This document shows, one piece after another, positions 61,243 to 64,000 of a stretch of DNA of 64,000 nt. The notes beneath the pieces were generated by a model. That model was not told the origin of the DNA and did no database searches. It saw only the letters and a list, made by a program, of their open reading frames with translations. The DNA lies in assembly GCF_042666235.1 (NCBI RefSeq), contig NZ_JBHTFQ010000004.1, positions 186,001 through 250,000 on the forward strand. The letters run 5' to 3'. The position numbers and the translations under genes are program-made. Origin of the DNA: Halodurantibacterium daqingensis (lineage in GTDB: Bacteria > Pseudomonadota > Alphaproteobacteria > Rhodobacterales > Rhodobacteraceae). How positions within the stretch are numbered: position 1 is the first letter of the stretch; every line of letters starts with the position of its first letter.

Positions 61243-61481
61243 GCCGGCCCACGCCCCTCGAACAGGGTCTGGATCTCGTCACTGGCCATGCTGTCGAAAT
61301 CCTCGGGCAGATCGACCGCACCCTTGAGAAACCCGGTGCGGCGCGGCTCCTCGGCCTGGATCATCACGACCTTGACCAGGGGCTTGCCCGCCCGCGCGAT
61401 GACAAAGGGCTCGCCCTTCACCGCGCTCTCGACAAGCCGCGACAGATGGGTCTTGGCTTCATGCATGTTGACGATCTTCAT
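61239..61481 (-). CDS. Phd/YefM-type antitoxin
   Basis: 80 residues beginning MKIVNMHEAKTHLSRLVESA, the family's DNA-binding N-terminus, followed by GEPFVIARAGKPLVKVV. The C-terminal tail (about 55-80) would wrap and block the PIN toxin. CGGAG precedes the ATG. It is expected to repress its own operon together with the toxin. Confidence 0.9.
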   Translation of the reverse strand: MKIVNMHEAKTHLSRLVESAVKGEPFVIARAGKPLVKVVMIQAEEPRRTGFLKGAVDLPEDFDSMASDEIQTLFEGRGPA

Positions 61482-61542
61482 GGCGGCACTCCGGTTTAGT
61501 CCGCCAGACTTAGTTCAATGCACTGCCGATTTCAAGATCATG

Positions 61543-62397
61543 TCACGGCCAGGCCGCAAAGGACTGATCCTGCCCCCCGGCAGCCGCCCGGCGCATCCGC
61601 CGGTATCGACCGGGCGAAAGGCCCTCGGCGCGGGTGAAGAAGCGGCTGAAATAGGCAGGATCCTGAAACCCCAGCCGAAAGGCGATTTCAGCCACATGCA
61701 GCGGCGCGTTCTGCAACAGGTCGCGCGCCTCGGCCAGCATCTCGCGGTGGATATAGGCCTGGGGGGAAAGACCGGTCGCCCGCTGGATCGCCCCGCCAAG
61801 CCGGTCGCGGGAGACACCGAGCGCGCGGGCATAATCCTCGACCCGCCAGTGATCGCGCCGATGCTCCGCAACCAGCAGCACAAACCCGTCGACCACACTG
61901 CGTGGCACCGAACGGGGATAGACCCGGTCCCCCTGCGCCTGTCGCCACAGCAGGATCAAGAGCGCCGTCACCACGCTCGTGACCAGCACCTCGGCCCCCG
62001 GTTCGGCCCGATAAAGCTCGTCCGCGATATCGCGCATCTGCGCGGCGATCCGGCGTTGCTCGGACCCCGGCGACAGGACAAGACGATGGCTCAGAAGCCC
62101 CCGAAGCTGCGCAAAAAGCGGCCCCGTCGGCATCGCCTGCAACAAGCCGCGGGTCGATAGTGCCAGATGCATGCCGCGCGATCCCGCCATCAGGCGCAGT
62201 CGTCGCCCCTCGCCCTGCGGCAGCCACAGAATCTGCGGCGCGGACAAGAGCGGCGCCGGCCCGTCGCTTGCGCCCGCTTCAATCAAGACCAGATGCGCCT
62301 GCCCCGGGGACAGGCCGTATTCGGCCACCCCGAGTGCCGGACGAATGACTTGTGCTGCAAAGGCGGGAAAATCTCGGGCCTGCGTCTCGGACCTCAT
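61543..62397 (-). CDS. AraC-family transcriptional regulator
   Basis: 284 residues. The C-terminal double helix-turn-helix lies at about 180-270, with VEDYARALGVSRDRLGGAIQ and VAEIAFRLGFQDPAYFSRFFTRAEGLSPGRYR, the AraC fingerprint. The N-terminal cupin-like sensor region is weakly conserved. It is divergent from the ATPase remnant and the aldehyde dehydrogenase and is their most likely regulator; an aromatic aldehyde or acid could be the effector (inference). Confidence 0.88.
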   Translation of the reverse strand: MRSETQARDFPAFAAQVIRPALGVAEYGLSPGQAHLVLIEAGASDGPAPLLSAPQILWLPQGEGRRLRLMAGSRGMHLALSTRGLLQAMPTGPLFAQLRGLLSHRLVLSPGSEQRRIAAQMRDIADELYRAEPGAEVLVTSVVTALLILLWRQAQGDRVYPRSVPRSVVDGFVLLVAEHRRDHWRVEDYARALGVSRDRLGGAIQRATGLSPQAYIHREMLAEARDLLQNAPLHVAEIAFRLGFQDPAYFSRFFTRAEGLSPGRYRRMRRAAAGGQDQSFAAWP

Positions 62398-62539
62398 GTC
62401 ACCCCCAAAAGTACAGTATTTGCCCGCAACAGTGCATTCCTACCGGGTGACAGTCGCTTACACTAGCAGGAACCGCAGTGGGGAATGAGCTGCGGTGACC
62501 AGGGAGGAAACATGCGGCATTTCTCGCGCAGAACGGTGT

Positions 62540-62945
62540 TCTGTATCGTGTCGGCGGTTGGGCTGCTGGCGTCGATGCGGGATCGGGTCCATGGCCTCTT
62601 TCCCCGTCTTGCGAAACGGCGCTGCCGACTGGCCCCACGGGGGCGAGAGGCGCACAGCAGGTGGTCGGCATCGGTCGCACACTGATGCCGGCGCCCGACC
62701 ATCTGCTGCTGGACAGCCCCTCGCCTGGCCTTGCTTCGGTCGTGACTCAGGAACCGTTTGCCGCACTGATGCGTAGCCAGAGTGCGGGACGTGCCCTGGT
62801 CATCTTGGAGCAGAAGGTGCGCGAGAGCCTGAAGCTGGCAGGTCGCGCCCTGATGCCGGAGGGGGCGCGCGGCGTGGGCCAGGGCGCAGCGGCAGCGTTT
62901 CTGCACGATCCCGCGGTGCAACATGCCTTCCTGGGCGGCACCACT
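62540..62945 (+). pseudogene. Decayed LivF-type ABC transporter ATPase remnant
   Basis: Translation recovers the second half of a LivF ATPase in two frames. One frame gives DRVHGLFPRLAKRR near 62575-62618; after a shift at about 62620-62634 the other gives AQQVVGIGRTLMPAP, LLLDSPSPGLAS, ILEQKVRESLKLAGRA and DPAVQHAFLGG. These match LivF stretches such as LFPRLAERR, QQMLAIGRALM, LLLDEPSxGLAP, VEQNxxxAL and DPxVxxAYLGG. Walker B has lost its Glu (DSP for DEP) and the LSGGE signature is gone, and Walker A is absent. It is not a sequencing slip: substitutions and a frameshift occur together. Confidence 0.72.
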
Positions 62946-62971
62946 CCGGACATTCACGAGAAGGACATCCC

Positions 62972-64000
62972 ATGCACAAGACCGAGCTTTTCATCGATGG
63001 CGAATACCGCCCCGCCTCTGACGGGAACCGCTTCGAGCGAACGAACCCCGTGACGGGCCAGGCCGTGACAAGCGCTGCCGCCGCCACTACCGAGGATGCC
63101 GAGGCCGCCGTGGCCGCGGCGGCGCGCGCCTTCCCGGAATGGGCGGCCACCGCACCGGGCGAGCGGCGGCGCCTGCTTCTGGCTGCGGCCGAGTCCCTGC
63201 GCGGGCGCGCCGATGACATCGTTCTGGCGATGAAAGAGGAGATCGGCGCGACCGAGGCCTGGGCGCGGTTCAACGTTTCGCTTGCCGCCGAGATGCTTGT
63301 CGAGGCCGCCGGCCTTGTCACGCAGATCAAGGGCGAGATCATCCCCTCGAACCGCCCCGGCAGCATGGCCATGGCGGTGCGCCAGCCGGTGGGCGTGGTG
63401 CTGTCGATGGCACCCTGGAACGCGCCGGTCATTCTTGGCGTGCGGTCGCTGGCAGCGCCGCTGGCCTGCGGCAATACCGTCGTGATGAAGACGTCCGAGC
63501 TGTGCCCCCGGACCCATGCGCTGATCGTCGAGGCCGTGGCCGAGGGCCTGCCTCGTGGGGTGGTCAACGCAGTTTCGAATGCGCCCGAAACCGCAGCCGA
63601 ACTGGTCGAAACCCTGATCGCGCAACGCCCCGTCCGGCGTGTGAACTTCACCGGATCGACCCGCGTTGGCCGGATCATTGCCGAAACGGCGGCACGCTAT
63701 CTGAAACCCGCCTTGCTGGAGCTGGGCGGGAAGGCGCCGCTGATCGTTCTGGACGATGCCGATGTGGATGCGGCCGTGGCCGCCGCAGCTTTCGGTGCCT
63801 ACATGAACCAGGGCCAGATCTGCATGTCGACCGAACGGATCATCGTCACCCCCGGCATCGCTGATCGCTTCGTTACCGCCTTTGCCGAGAAGGTCCGCAG
63901 CCTCGGCGCCGGAGATCCGACCGAGGCACGCCACCCGCTGGGCTCGCTCGTCAATGCCGAGGCGGCCGAGCGTGTGAAGGCTCTGGTCGCCGATGCCGTC
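62972..64000 (+). CDS. Aldehyde dehydrogenase, salicylaldehyde/vanillin type (partial, 3' end outside window)
   Basis: 343 N-terminal residues are visible; the gene continues beyond the right edge. The ATG at 62972 (MHKTELFIDGEYRPASDG) has AAGGAC upstream. The NAD-binding NFTGSTRVGRIIAE, the general-base region LLELGGKAPLIVLDDAD and the nucleophilic Cys in NQGQICMSTER are all intact. The GGKAPLIVLDDAD and QICMSTER forms are typical of salicylaldehyde and vanillin dehydrogenases, so an aromatic aldehyde is a likely substrate. It follows the LivF remnant. Confidence 0.9.
   Translation, partial: MHKTELFIDGEYRPASDGNRFERTNPVTGQAVTSAAAATTEDAEAAVAAAARAFPEWAATAPGERRRLLLAAAESLRGRADDIVLAMKEEIGATEAWARFNVSLAAEMLVEAAGLVTQIKGEIIPSNRPGSMAMAVRQPVGVVLSMAPWNAPVILGVRSLAAPLACGNTVVMKTSELCPRTHALIVEAVAEGLPRGVVNAVSNAPETAAELVETLIAQRPVRRVNFTGSTRVGRIIAETAARYLKPALLELGGKAPLIVLDDADVDAAVAAAAFGAYMNQGQICMSTERIIVTPGIADRFVTAFAEKVRSLGAGDPTEARHPLGSLVNAEAAERVKALVADAV

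Overview
The window comes from a GC-rich alphaproteobacterium (roughly two thirds G+C by eye), most likely order Rhodobacterales, Paracoccaceae/Roseobacteraceae type. Supporting signs are an N-acetylglutaminylglutamine amide (NAGGN) osmolyte locus, a deoxyribose operon with a tandem aldehyde dehydrogenase, a combined liv-type transporter and phenylacetate locus, isocitrate lyase and a malate synthase-like gene divergent from a RamB/ScfR-type regulator, and Strep-type GTG/ATG starts with AGGAGG-like ribosome binding sites. The genus cannot be fixed from this sequence. No tRNA, rRNA, insertion sequence or CRISPR array was seen. Most genes are packed in operons with 4-base ATGA/GTGA overlaps.

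Layout. 1-5.8 kb: NAGGN biosynthesis (asnO and an M42 peptidase divergent from ngg) with a thioredoxin-reductase-like flavoprotein. 6.2-8.4 kb: a CHASE4-GGDEF-EAL membrane protein whose EAL half looks catalytically dead. 8.9-14.2 kb: zinc alcohol dehydrogenase, a DUF533 protein and the complete pqqABCDE operon, including a 26-residue pqqA. 14.3-19.9 kb: a LysR regulator, then a deoxyribose catabolic operon (SorC/DeoR regulator, deoC, tandem aldehyde dehydrogenase). 19.9-24.4 kb: an envelope-flavoured minus-strand group (GH25 lysozyme lipoprotein, rhomboid protease, SDR enzyme, ClpP-like membrane protein, membrane coiled-coil protein), partly uncharacterised.

24.4-43.1 kb: an apparently complete phenylacetyl-CoA pathway. 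PaaK activates phenylacetate, PaaABCDE epoxidises it, PaaG isomerises, PaaZ opens and oxidises the ring, PaaJ thiolyses, and a fused hydratase/dehydrogenase can do the PaaF and PaaH steps. PaaI and PaaY are salvage thioesterases. A liv-type ABC transporter sits in the same locus and may import the substrate. A TetR regulator (PaaR) and a PaaX-family regulator are both present, and two similar ACCG/CGGT palindromes lie in front of the paaJABCDEZY operon and between the liv and paaGIKR operons.

43.2-50.6 kb: indolepyruvate ferredoxin oxidoreductase with a divergent Lrp/AsnC regulator, lactate permease, D-lactate dehydrogenase-like protein and a helix-turn-helix/periplasmic-binding-like regulator. 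51.2-56.0 kb: isocitrate lyase, a divergent malate synthase A-like protein, and the RamB/ScfR-like regulator. 56.4-60.5 kb: class Ib ribonucleotide reductase operon nrdHIEF, preceded by a well-formed cobalamin riboswitch and a sigma-70-like promoter. 60.9-64 kb: a VapBC-type toxin-antitoxin pair, an AraC regulator, a decayed LivF-type ATPase remnant and the start of a salicylaldehyde/vanillin-type aldehyde dehydrogenase that runs off the window.

The strongest items for follow-up are the riboswitch-controlled nrd operon, the paired phenylacetate operators with two regulator families, the malate synthase-like protein with altered metal-ligand positions, the degenerate EAL domain, the uncharacterised ClpP-like/coiled-coil gene pair, and the LivF pseudogene.
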